DNA of 27,737 bases, taken from JAGQNK01 sp964573155 (lineage in GTDB: Bacteria; Patescibacteriota; Saccharimonadia; Saccharimonadales; JAGQNK01). Under the pieces are notes generated by a model. The model did not search any database. It was not told the DNA's origin and was given only the letters and a program-made list of their open reading frames with translations. Position numbers and translations under genes: made by a program. The stretch covers positions 1-27,737 of the forward strand of contig CAZNIN010000009.1 of assembly GCA_964573155.1 (NCBI GenBank), read 5' to 3'. Positions 21,709 to 27,737 of the stretch are shown here, piece after piece. Every line of letters begins with the position of its first letter. Within the stretch, counting starts at the first letter, position 1.

Positions 21709-22392
21709 ATGGCAGAGATCCTTCGACCTGTTAAAGTTTTGGGAGTAGGGCTACTTGGCGCGTTGGGCGCAAGCACGCTCACGGGCGCTTTGATGGAGCA
21801 TAAACCCACGGAGAGTGAACAAATAGCAGTTCTGCGGGACTGCGAAGCTCAGCTGAGCGAAACCGGTTCCGTGGAAGATGTGTTGCCAGAATCTTGTGAA
21901 GATTATGCATATCAGTTAAGTACTGGGAATGACGGGGAAGCTCCTTTTGTCATACCTCCGAGAGCTGAGCTAGCGGAGGCAGTAGATATTATGGACAACC
22001 AAGAGTCGCAAAACGCTCTCGTAAAGGCGCAGCTGTTTATGGCTGCTGTCGGTGGTGTGATGCTTGGTGGCTTGACTGCCATGAGTACTCGCAACATATA
22101 CGGCAGACGGAAAACGTCCGGCTTGGGAGCAAGAGGCACCGCGGCTGTAGTGTTCGGAATAGGTGCTTTTGTCGGGGGAGGCTTTGCTGCGAATTCCGAT
22201 CCAAATGTGTTTGAACGTGATGATCTGATTCACAAACAAGGCGTCGAGGCGGAAAGTATTCCTGTAACGAGTGCGGCAGATGCACTTGCAACAGGGCTGG
22301 CTACTGGTCTAGCGGCTGGCGGTTCGGCAGGCGTATTATTGTCCTTGCGCGGAAACACTACAAGAAAGCAAAATAGCATAGTAAAAAATTAA
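21709..22392 (+). CDS. Gly/Ala-rich integral membrane protein, unrecognised
   Basis: A 227-residue protein from ATG 21709, chosen because of the AAGGAG 6 nt upstream. Four Gly/Ala-rich hydrophobic segments are visible: near residues 6-28 (VKVLGVGLLGALGAS), ~110-128 (FMAAVGGVMLGGLTA), ~143-162 (AAVVFGIGAFVGGG) and ~190-215 (ATGLATGLAAGGSAG). The first loop (~29-105) is acidic and has two Cys (RDCEAQ, ESCEDY) that could form a disulfide if outside. The tail is basic. I do not recognise the family. It shares the Gly-rich helix style and basic tail of the smaller gene at 23273, but relation is not shown. Confidence 0.8.
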   Translation: MAEILRPVKVLGVGLLGALGASTLTGALMEHKPTESEQIAVLRDCEAQLSETGSVEDVLPESCEDYAYQLSTGNDGEAPFVIPPRAELAEAVDIMDNQESQNALVKAQLFMAAVGGVMLGGLTAMSTRNIYGRRKTSGLGARGTAAVVFGIGAFVGGGFAANSDPNVFERDDLIHKQGVEAESIPVTSAADALATGLATGLAAGGSAGVLLSLRGNTTRKQNSIVKN

Positions 22393-22396
22393 AAAA

Positions 22397-22409
22397 TATA
22401 ATATATAAA
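22397..22409 (+). promoter_or_regulatory. Overlapping AT-rich -10 candidates before the gene at 22422
   Basis: TATAAT (22397-22402) and TATAAA (22404-22409) lie 12-19 nt upstream of the ATG, just after the previous stop. No ribosome binding site lies between, and no clear -35. Confidence 0.4.
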
Positions 22410-22421
22410 TACAGATTACCG

Positions 22422-23186
22422 ATGAGTAAAGAAGTTTTAGAAAATATTCACGATTCGATGGCCTCTGCCACTCATGGCGTTTGGTTGGACCAGGATGTGT
22501 TGACGGGCGATGGACTGATTGTGCATATTGCACCCGAACTATTCCAGATGGGAGCAGACGGACTGGAATATACCAGATTTGGCCGAGCACTAGGTTTACG
22601 TGGTGGAGCTGAGGCATTGGTTCCGATTGTGCCCGAGCTAATGGACAAAGCGATACACGCAGCCGAAGAGCATCCGGGGGAGTCGGTGTATATTGATGAA
22701 TTGAGGCAGCCCCCAGAGCAATCATGGAATGAGTTTTTCCGCGGGGCGATTACGTGGGCACGGAGTCGCATACACTATCATCTTGGCGAAAGTTTGGAGA
22801 CACCACTCTTTGGTTTCTTTGATGGGACGCAGCGTAACATTCCGGTGGACGGTGTACTGCAGGCTTGCGCTGCTCTTGTAGATCCTGACCCAATAGACCA
22901 AGCTAAGATTGATCAGCTATATGATACATATCATGGGGAGACAGAGCTCACGCCCCTAGATCAAATAGATGTACTATCCTATGTAGGAGCGCCATATGCT
23001 GCGGATGTAGCGACTCGTCGAGACGTTGCTTCTTCGCTATACCGTCTCGCCGAGACCGTGAAGCTAGATTATTCTTGTAACTTTCGGGTTGGTGAGCCTA
23101 TCGACTGGTTGGCTGTTTCGGCGGTAAGGGTCGATAGGCCTGAACTGGCAAAAGCAGCCATGCATTTCCTGACACTCGATACATAA
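22422..23186 (+). CDS. Unrecognised soluble protein
   Basis: A 254-residue acidic protein with no signal peptide or membrane segment. It reads as mostly helical, with many Trp, His and Tyr in the middle (SWNEFFRGAITWARSRIHYHLG) and a segment FGFFDGTQRNIPVDGVLQA. The end (ELAKAAMHFLTLDT) is helical. No catalytic motif stands out and I do not recognise the family. It lies 29 nt after the membrane protein gene and has AT-rich -10 candidates but no ribosome site. Codon use and composition match the neighbours, so it is a real gene rather than a shadow frame. Confidence 0.8.
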   Translation: MSKEVLENIHDSMASATHGVWLDQDVLTGDGLIVHIAPELFQMGADGLEYTRFGRALGLRGGAEALVPIVPELMDKAIHAAEEHPGESVYIDELRQPPEQSWNEFFRGAITWARSRIHYHLGESLETPLFGFFDGTQRNIPVDGVLQACAALVDPDPIDQAKIDQLYDTYHGETELTPLDQIDVLSYVGAPYAADVATRRDVASSLYRLAETVKLDYSCNFRVGEPIDWLAVSAVRVDRPELAKAAMHFLTLDT

Positions 23187-23235
23187 TAAGCAACGTATCA
23201 TTTAGTAATAGCAGGGCGCATTATTGCGGTATTGC

Positions 23236-23264
23236 TTGAGTTAGTATCTGCGGGAGCGTATAAA
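23236..23264 (+). promoter_or_regulatory. Promoter of the small membrane protein gene, leaderless arrangement
   Basis: TTGAGT (23236-23241), a 17-bp spacer and TATAAA (23259-23264). The ATG at 23273 follows after 8 nt, so the transcript would begin at or just before the start codon. Confidence 0.6.
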
Positions 23265-23272
23265 TAAATCCC

Positions 23273-23656
23273 ATGAGTTGGGAAAAAGAGTTGGGGATAG
23301 ATAATGCACCTCGTTGGGTAAAAAGCGCACTGATCTCTGGTATTGGTGCAGGTTGCGGCGCTCTGGCAGGGCTGACTCTGGGTGCGAGCGCAGATGTGAT
23401 TTCGGCACCCGAAGATAACCGCTTGGTTATTGTCGCGGAACACGACAATCCTTTGGAAATAGCAGCCGAACAGCGCCGGCAAAACGCTGAGCAGAAAAAC
23501 GGAACATATTTCGGGCTTGTTGCTGGCGGCTTGGCGGGAGTGTATGTGAGCAGGTCTATGACCAGACAGAATGAACCAGTAGCACAAAGGCAACCAAAGC
23601 TGAAGCTACCCCCGCCACCAAATCACGGACCATACGGACGCAAGCGCAGATTCTAG
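23273..23656 (+). CDS. Small two-helix Gly-rich membrane protein, unrecognised
   Basis: A 127-residue protein with two Gly-rich hydrophobic segments (~18-40, SGIGAGCGALAGLTLG; ~77-92, FGLVAGGLAGVYVS). The connecting loop (~41-76) is charged and holds a Gln/Arg/Glu-rich helix (EIAAEQRRQNAEQK). The tail is Pro-rich and strongly basic, ending YGRKRRF, and is probably cytosolic. The family is not recognised. It has its own promoter with the leaderless layout and lies directly before glyS, which also has its own promoter. Confidence 0.75.
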   Translation: MSWEKELGIDNAPRWVKSALISGIGAGCGALAGLTLGASADVISAPEDNRLVIVAEHDNPLEIAAEQRRQNAEQKNGTYFGLVAGGLAGVYVSRSMTRQNEPVAQRQPKLKLPPPPNHGPYGRKRRF

Positions 23657-23663
23657 CCCTATC

Positions 23664-23672
23664 TGTTATAAT
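23664..23672 (+). promoter_or_regulatory. Extended -10 promoter of glyS
   Basis: TGT followed by TATAAT (23667-23672); ATG at 23684 after 11 nt, giving a leader of ~5 nt without a ribosome binding site. No clear -35, as is usual for extended -10 promoters. Confidence 0.65.
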
Positions 23673-23683
23673 ACGGATTAATT

Positions 23684-24985
23684 ATGAGTCAGAAGAAAGT
23701 TTCCATGGAAGATATTGTCAGTCTTTGTAAAAGGCGCGGCTTTATCTATCAGGGATCTGAAGTTTACGGTGGATTAAGCGGTACGTGGGATTACGGCCCG
23801 CTTGGTGTTGCGTTGAAGCGAAACGTTATGGACCTCTGGTGGAAGATGTTCGTCGAAGACCGCGATGACATGTATGGCGTGGACGCAGCGATTCTGATGA
23901 ATCAGAAAGTCTGGAAGGCGAGCGGGCATGTCGATACCTTTACCGATCCGCTCGTAGAATGTAGTAACTGTAAGGGTCGTTTCCGCGAGGACAAAATCGA
24001 TACCAGCAAGTGTCCAACCTGCGGTACCAAAAATCCGTTCGGTCCAGCACGCCAGTTCAATATGATGTTCAAGACAAACGTTGGCCCGGTGGATGATGAA
24101 AGCTCTACGAGCTATCTCAGGCCAGAGACAGCTCAAGGTATTTTTACGAATTACAAGAATGTTGTAGATAGTTTCAGTCCAGATATGCCGTTTGGTATCG
24201 CGCAGCAGGGCAAGGCATTTCGTAACGAAATCAGTCCGCGAGACTTTGTGTTTCGCAGCCGCGAATTTGAGCAAATGGAGATCGAGTACTTTGTCCATCC
24301 TGACAACTGGCAACCAGTATTTGAGCAGTGGATAAAGGACATCCACACATTCCTAGAGGCGCTCGGCCTGCCAAAAGATAGTGTGCACGAACTGGAAGTG
24401 CCAGAAGATGAATTGGCTCATTACAGCAAACGTACTATAGACTTTGAGTTTGATTATCCGCATGGTCGTGACGAATTGCTTGGTTTGGCATATCGAACGG
24501 ACTTTGACCTAGGTAATGTTCAGCGTGAATCCGGCAAGAACATGCTATACCGACCAAAAGACGGCAGCGAGCCATTTGTGCCGCATGTAATCGAACCGTC
24601 ATTTGGTGTAGAACGAGCATTGATGGCGGTTCTTGTCAGCGCCTACGCAGAGGACGAGCAAAATGGAGAAAAGCGTGTATTCCTGAAGCTTCCCACGCAC
24701 CTTGCGCCCGTAAAAGTTGCTGTTTCGCCGCTACTGAAAAACAAGCCGGAGCTGGTAGAAAAGGCCCGCGAAGTCTACGGTATGTTGAAAGAAGAAATCG
24801 GCAACGTCATGTGGGACGACAACGGCAACATAGGCAAGCGTTATCGCCGCCAGGACGAAATCGGTACACCGTACTGCGTTGTCATCGATTTCGACACGCT
24901 AGAAGATGGCACCGTAACCGTCCGCAACCGCGACACAACAGAGCAAAAACGGTTAAGCATTTCAAAATTAATTAGTGAACTGTAA
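23684..24985 (+). CDS. glyS: Glycyl-tRNA synthetase, class II single-chain type
   Basis: Charges tRNA-Gly with glycine. This is the alpha2 (archaeal/eukaryal/Gram-positive) type, not the two-chain alpha/beta bacterial enzyme. The start has the GSEVYGGLSGTWDYGPLG motif 1 region. A zinc site follows at Cys93-x2-Cys96 and Cys110-x2-Cys113. YLRPETAQG and FRNEISPRD form motif 2, and EPSFGVERAL is motif 3. The C-terminal ~95 residues (HLAPVKVAVSPL to the end) are the anticodon-binding domain with RYRRQDEIGTPYCVVID. At 433 residues it is slightly short, as in many reduced genomes. It has an extended -10 promoter and nearly no leader. Confidence 0.97.
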   Translation: MSQKKVSMEDIVSLCKRRGFIYQGSEVYGGLSGTWDYGPLGVALKRNVMDLWWKMFVEDRDDMYGVDAAILMNQKVWKASGHVDTFTDPLVECSNCKGRFREDKIDTSKCPTCGTKNPFGPARQFNMMFKTNVGPVDDESSTSYLRPETAQGIFTNYKNVVDSFSPDMPFGIAQQGKAFRNEISPRDFVFRSREFEQMEIEYFVHPDNWQPVFEQWIKDIHTFLEALGLPKDSVHELEVPEDELAHYSKRTIDFEFDYPHGRDELLGLAYRTDFDLGNVQRESGKNMLYRPKDGSEPFVPHVIEPSFGVERALMAVLVSAYAEDEQNGEKRVFLKLPTHLAPVKVAVSPLLKNKPELVEKAREVYGMLKEEIGNVMWDDNGNIGKRYRRQDEIGTPYCVVIDFDTLEDGTVTVRNRDTTEQKRLSISKLISEL

Positions 24986-24991
24986 GACCTC

Positions 24992-25231
24992 ATGAAGATA
25001 GTAAGATACAAAAAACCATCAGTTAGAAATTTGACTGGCTATACCAAGGTAAAACGTAAGGTTAAGCGAGCATCAGGAATTAGCAAGGTCCAGGCATATA
25101 CAAAACCATCGCGTGTAAAGCAGAAAATAAAATATGAAGGCGGGCTTTACTCAAAACCTATTGGAATCATTAGGAATACATCACATGGAAAGTTGCCATC
25201 TTTCCTTGGTTTATTCACAAAAAGAAAATAG
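24992..25231 (+). CDS. Very basic 79-residue protein
   Basis: The ATG lies 6 nt after the glyS stop. The product is extremely rich in Lys and Arg (about a third of residues), with stretches like KVKRKVKRASG and RVKQKIKYEGG, and no acidic cluster; a nucleic-acid-binding role is possible but not shown. No family is recognised. There is no ribosome site and the base composition is more AT-rich than glyS, so it may be recently acquired or not translated. The lack of an overlapping better frame and the tight spacing favour a real gene. Confidence 0.5.
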   Translation: MKIVRYKKPSVRNLTGYTKVKRKVKRASGISKVQAYTKPSRVKQKIKYEGGLYSKPIGIIRNTSHGKLPSFLGLFTKRK

Positions 25232-25269
25232 TACAGAGGCAACTTTCTTGGAATTGAAATAATCAAAAC

Positions 25270-26013
25270 ATGAAAGCGGTTGATCTCCAGAATGAGTTGG
25301 CGAAGTACGCGAGTGATGCGGATGCTGTTTTTCTGCAGAAGTTTTTCAAGACAGGCAAAGGACAGTACGGCGAGGGCGACCAGTTCATCGGCGTGCGTGT
25401 GCCTATGACGCGCAAAGTTTGCAAGCAGTTCAAGGATTTGCCGCTCCCAGAAGTGCAAAAACTGTTTGATTCGCCGATTCACGAGCATAGATTAGCAGCA
25501 GTGATATTGCTTGCAAGCAGTTACCCGAGAGCCGGCAAGGAAGGGCAGAAAAAGATATATGACTTGTATCTGGCAAATGTTTGGAAAGGGCGGATAAATA
25601 ACTGGGATTTGGTGGATGTGTCAGCTGGGTATGTGATTGGTATGCACGAATATGGTACTGATCGTAAAATACTATTCCAGCTCGCTCGTTCAGAAGATTT
25701 ATGGCACAAGCGTGTGAGCATCATGAGTGCGTTTTATTTTATTATGAAGGGGGATGCGTCCACTACGCTCCAGTTGGCGGAGATATTGCTACATGATCCG
25801 CACGATCTCGTCCAAAAGGCTGTAGGCTGGCAACTGCGCGAAGTAGGAAAGCGCATCAACCGTCAGTTGCTGCTAGATTTCTTGGACGAGCACGCCGCAA
25901 CCATGCCACGTACGACTCTTCGCTATGCAATCGAGCGCCTCGACGCAGCCACAAAAAAACACTATATGACTAAAAAGAATGATCTAAATAAAACTAGACA
26001 AAACAAGAAATAG
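25270..26013 (+). CDS. AlkD-like DNA alkylation repair glycosylase
   Basis: AlkD enzymes excise positively charged alkylated bases (3- and 7-alkylpurines) from DNA without flipping the base, using a HEAT-like helical repeat fold. The 247-residue product has the family landmarks FIGVRVPMTR near the N-terminus, NNWDLVD with Trp112 and Asp116, and VGWQLREVGKR with Trp187. These correspond to the catalytic Asp and the two Trp of the Bacillus cereus enzyme, so it is probably active. The C-terminal ~12 residues are a Lys/Asn-rich tail. No clear promoter or ribosome site lies in the 38-nt gap before it. It may be co-transcribed with glyS. Confidence 0.92.
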   Translation: MKAVDLQNELAKYASDADAVFLQKFFKTGKGQYGEGDQFIGVRVPMTRKVCKQFKDLPLPEVQKLFDSPIHEHRLAAVILLASSYPRAGKEGQKKIYDLYLANVWKGRINNWDLVDVSAGYVIGMHEYGTDRKILFQLARSEDLWHKRVSIMSAFYFIMKGDASTTLQLAEILLHDPHDLVQKAVGWQLREVGKRINRQLLLDFLDEHAATMPRTTLRYAIERLDAATKKHYMTKKNDLNKTRQNKK

Positions 26014-26040
26014 TTGTATTATTATCTTCTAGGTTTTTAT

Positions 26041-26631
26041 ATGAGCATTACACTGGCTACTGACAATATAGAGCAGCGAGAAATTATCGTGTCCCGAGGA
26101 TGCGATGGTTTTACTGATGCCGAGCTTGCGCAAGTTGTGCGAGGAGCCGCCGCAGAAGACATGGCTCCGATTACAATCGACACGCTTCGTCAGAGCTATG
26201 CAAGTATGGGTATGTATGCGCTGTGCGGCGGAGCAAGGGAGTTGATTGGCTATGCGCGGCAGGTTAGGCGCAATGTGATGGAAGTGGACGTTGATGAAGC
26301 TGACCAGGCGGCGGTAGTTGAAATTGGGAGTGTATGGGTTGCGCCAGGTCAACGAGGTAAAGGAGTTGGCAAAGAATTGATTCGGAACTCCTCGCGTCTC
26401 ATGAAGACAGTAGGCTTCTTGCCGGTGGCTGTATGTAATGACGTAAGCCGCCGAACATTTGAGGCGGTAGGGTTTGAACCGATAGCTGAAATGACGAACG
26501 ACCAAGGCAAGCCGCGCGTGATAGAAGTGGATTCGGAACTGCCCTTGGGCATGAGTTGGCTTTGCCGTGCGCACGTCATCAGTCGACTACGCGAGATAGA
26601 TCGTTTCGAAAAGAGCAAACTGCTGATATAA
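26041..26631 (+). CDS. GNAT family N-acetyltransferase
   Basis: A 196-residue acetyltransferase of the GNAT fold. The acetyl-CoA-binding signature is present: the strand IGSVWVAP followed by GQRGKGVGKELI (R-x-x-G-x-G), then a helix and VAVCNDVSRRTFEAVGFEPI as the second half. The substrate cannot be predicted. I choose ATG 26041 (MSITLATDN) over the in-frame TTG at 26014, which would add nine aromatic residues and abut the alkD stop. A TATTAT at 26018-26023 could serve as a -10. The gene converges with the frameshifted NIPSNAP gene 12 nt downstream. Confidence 0.85.
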   Translation: MSITLATDNIEQREIIVSRGCDGFTDAELAQVVRGAAAEDMAPITIDTLRQSYASMGMYALCGGARELIGYARQVRRNVMEVDVDEADQAAVVEIGSVWVAPGQRGKGVGKELIRNSSRLMKTVGFLPVAVCNDVSRRTFEAVGFEPIAEMTNDQGKPRVIEVDSELPLGMSWLCRAHVISRLREIDRFEKSKLLI

Positions 26632-26642
26632 ACTAGATCATA

Positions 26643-26955
26643 TCAGGTGAGTGGTGAATATTTAGCAGGCGCCAGGATACGATTGCTGGTCTTCGCAACT
26701 AATTGACCATGTTGTTCGGCAGATTCTTTCTTGATACCTGTCCATTCTTCGTCTGCGTTGAAGGTAGTCCAAGCTGATTGGCGAGAATTCATATCGTCCC
26801 ATGACAGGATATACACGAAGTTTTGCATGTCGCCAATGACTTCATCCCAGCAGCCGACAAACTTGAAACCGTGTTTTTGCATGCTGTTCGAAACGTTTAT
26901 GGAAAGCTTTGCGAACCTGGTTAGGGATTTCGTATACGCGTTCTTCATATATCAT
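26643..26955 (-). pseudogene. NIPSNAP family protein gene, frameshifted
   Basis: From ATG at 26955 (minus) one frame gives MIYEERVYEIPNQVRKAFHKRFEQHA, a good NIPSNAP start, then goes to a stop within 13 codons. The neighbouring frame gives the rest of the family from KHGFKFVGCW through FVYILSWDD, EWTGIKKESAEQHGQLV and RILAPAKYSP. The junction is at the T5 run 26874-26878 (A5 on the coding strand). Removing one A rejoins the frames, but the result is about five residues short of the usual spacing there, so a 14-nt deletion explains both facts. An ATG at 26948 could express the downstream frame alone with a wrong N-terminus. NIPSNAP proteins are small ferredoxin-like dimers of poorly known function. 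Confidence 0.8.
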
Positions 26956-26961
26956 ATTCAT

Positions 26962-26970
26962 ATTTTAGCA
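26962..26970 (-). promoter_or_regulatory. Extended -10 promoter of the NIPSNAP gene
   Basis: On the minus strand TGC-TAAAAT ends 6 nt before the ATG at 26955. That this placement fits the upstream ATG, not the one at 26948, supports 26955 as the original start. Confidence 0.6.
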
Positions 26971-26977
26971 GGTAAAG

Positions 26978-26986
26978 TGATACGAT
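26978..26986 (+). promoter_or_regulatory. Extended -10 candidate of the HExxH protein gene
   Basis: TGA-TACGAT ends 10 nt before ATG 26997. It lies back-to-back with the NIPSNAP promoter; the two start codons are 41 bp apart. Confidence 0.4.
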
Positions 26987-26996
26987 TGGTTTGAGT

Positions 26997-27635
26997 ATGA
27001 GAAAACTTCCTCAAATCAGAATCAAAGACGCGTGGCTGCTCAGGATGAACGCATCGCAGCATCTGCATGAGCTGTGGGCGAAAGAAGGGCAGACATTGGC
27101 CGATGATGAGCGCATGGCAGAAGTAGTCAGCGCTTATAGAAAGGCTTGGAGCACATACGAAGAGAAAATAGTACGTGGTATGTGTGATTTGTATGATCTG
27201 GAGTTTTACCAAAACTTGATAGACGTCTACATTGCACCGTGGTTTGGTGCATTCAGTGACCCGCTGGTAATTGGCGTGAAGCACGAGCCAGATGAGTTTG
27301 TTGATACGCTCGCGCACGAGCTGCTGCATCGGCTATTCACAACAAACTCAAAATATATTATGGGGGATGGCACAGAGCTTGGTAATGAGTGGAAGAGGTT
27401 ATTTGGTACTGAGCACGACTTTAATACCCTTGTGCACATTCCGGTCCACGCAGGGATGAAAGCAATTTACATTGATATCTTGAAAGAACCGGCCCGTTTG
27501 AGTCGGGATATTGCGTCCAGTAAAAAGAACGAACAGACTTGGGGCAAGCCGTATATCCAGGCCTGGAAATATGTAGAAAGCCATGACTACAAAAAGATAA
27601 ACGCACAGCTTAAGGAAAGTTATAGCAGGCTGTGA
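26997..27635 (+). CDS. Putative zinc metalloprotease with HExxH motif
   Basis: A 212-residue soluble protein. His107-Glu108-Leu-Leu-His111 in LAHELLHRLF is a gluzincin-type zinc site. The third ligand is not certain; the segment EWKRLFGTEHDFNTLVHIPVHA downstream holds Glu and His candidates. The N-terminal half is helical. No signal peptide, so the protein is cytosolic. Specific family not recognised. An in-frame TTG at 26991 would add two residues; ATG is preferred since the -10 candidate ends at 26986. It is divergent from the NIPSNAP gene. Confidence 0.75.
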   Translation: MRKLPQIRIKDAWLLRMNASQHLHELWAKEGQTLADDERMAEVVSAYRKAWSTYEEKIVRGMCDLYDLEFYQNLIDVYIAPWFGAFSDPLVIGVKHEPDEFVDTLAHELLHRLFTTNSKYIMGDGTELGNEWKRLFGTEHDFNTLVHIPVHAGMKAIYIDILKEPARLSRDIASSKKNEQTWGKPYIQAWKYVESHDYKKINAQLKESYSRL

Positions 27636-27670
27636 AATGGCAGAACGTAAGGGTAGGCCTAGCCAGTAGG

Positions 27671-27679
27671 TGTTATGAT
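27671..27679 (+). promoter_or_regulatory. Extended -10 before the last, partial gene
   Basis: TGT-TATGAT ends 9 nt before the ATG at 27689, again the leaderless layout. A palindrome TAGGCCTA lies just upstream (27654-27661). Confidence 0.5.
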
Positions 27680-27688
27680 TGATACATT

Positions 27689-27737
27689 ATGGGAAATACT
27701 GAAGCTTTAGATACCTTGCGTCAAGAAATAGATGGCA
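27689..27737 (+). CDS. Start of a gene cut by the window end, possibly chorismate mutase
   Basis: Only 16 codons are visible: MGNTEALDTLRQEIDG. The pattern LDxLRxEID is typical of the first helix of AroQ-type chorismate mutases, but so short a match is weak evidence. The upstream extended -10 supports a real start here. Confidence 0.45.
   Translation, partial: MGNTEALDTLRQEIDG

Noticed and set aside
23774..24346. 190-residue minus-strand open frame within glyS
   Set aside because: It lies fully antisense to a clearly conserved glycyl-tRNA synthetase and has no initiation signals or recognisable domain.
1..27737. Possible reassigned TGA (genetic code 25)
   Set aside because: TGA ends several genes at the expected family length (flippase, recO, kinase-like gene), so the standard bacterial code applies.
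1..27737. tRNA, rRNA, insertion sequence or prophage elements
   Set aside because: No cloverleaf-like segment, rRNA core, transposase gene, terminal inverted repeats or phage genes were seen on either strand.

Overview
The window looks like a contig from a small-genome member of the Candidate Phyla Radiation (Patescibacteria), most likely Candidatus Saccharibacteria (TM7). This placement is inference from gene style: compact ATGA-overlapped operons, a single-chain class II glycyl-tRNA synthetase, a type IV pilin-like protein, BspA-like and NHL/FnIII surface proteins, and many lineage-specific small membrane proteins. TGA acts as a normal stop (for example in the flippase, recO and the recO-operon kinase-like gene), which argues against the recoded Gracilibacteria/Absconditabacteria. 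Two runs of exactly 100 N (14281-14380 and 20408-20507) are assembly gaps.

Layout. (1) 1-10.3 kb is a cell-surface and envelope block: a secreted coiled-coil CHAP hydrolase, a PDZ/S41 C-terminal processing protease, a type IV pilin-like protein, a BspA-like leucine-rich-repeat protein ending in an LAxTG-type sorting signal, and a 1570-residue membrane sensor kinase whose ectodomain carries six NHL blades, FnIII domains, a GLUG-like region and a Pro/Thr stalk. (2) 10.4-13.5 kb holds CTP synthase, a CheY-like response regulator with a strong terminator, and a Fic-domain protein. (3) On the minus strand, 14.75-13.55 kb holds a TRM11/UPF0020-like RNA methylase (interrupted by a gap) followed by ribosomal protein L27. 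(4) 14.8-18.6 kb holds a flippase-like membrane protein, exonuclease VII large and small subunits, a membrane-anchored FAM173-like methyltransferase and a membrane-anchored Pro-rich protein. (5) 18.6-20.4 kb is an overlapping trio: a histidine-kinase-like protein without the phosphoacceptor His, a receiver domain with Asp replaced by Glu, and recO. (6) 20.5-23.7 kb is a run of unrecognised genes, including Gly/Ala-rich membrane proteins and one protein with a possible clan-CD-like His/Cys pair. (7) 23.7-27.7 kb holds glyS, a tiny basic protein, an AlkD-type DNA glycosylase, a GNAT acetyltransferase, a frameshifted NIPSNAP gene, an HExxH putative metalloprotease and the first codons of a possible chorismate mutase.

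The strongest window-wide signal is promoter placement. At about a dozen genes a recognisable -10 hexamer (often TGn-extended, sometimes with a -35 at 17-18 bp) ends only 6-11 nt before the start codon and no Shine-Dalgarno lies between, implying leaderless or nearly leaderless mRNAs. A minority (the S41 protease, pyrG, the kinase-like gene, rpmA and one membrane protein) keep purine-rich ribosome binding sites. The other main points are the propeller-in-FnIII sensor kinase, the paired loss of both phosphotransfer residues in the recO operon, and the frameshifted NIPSNAP gene.
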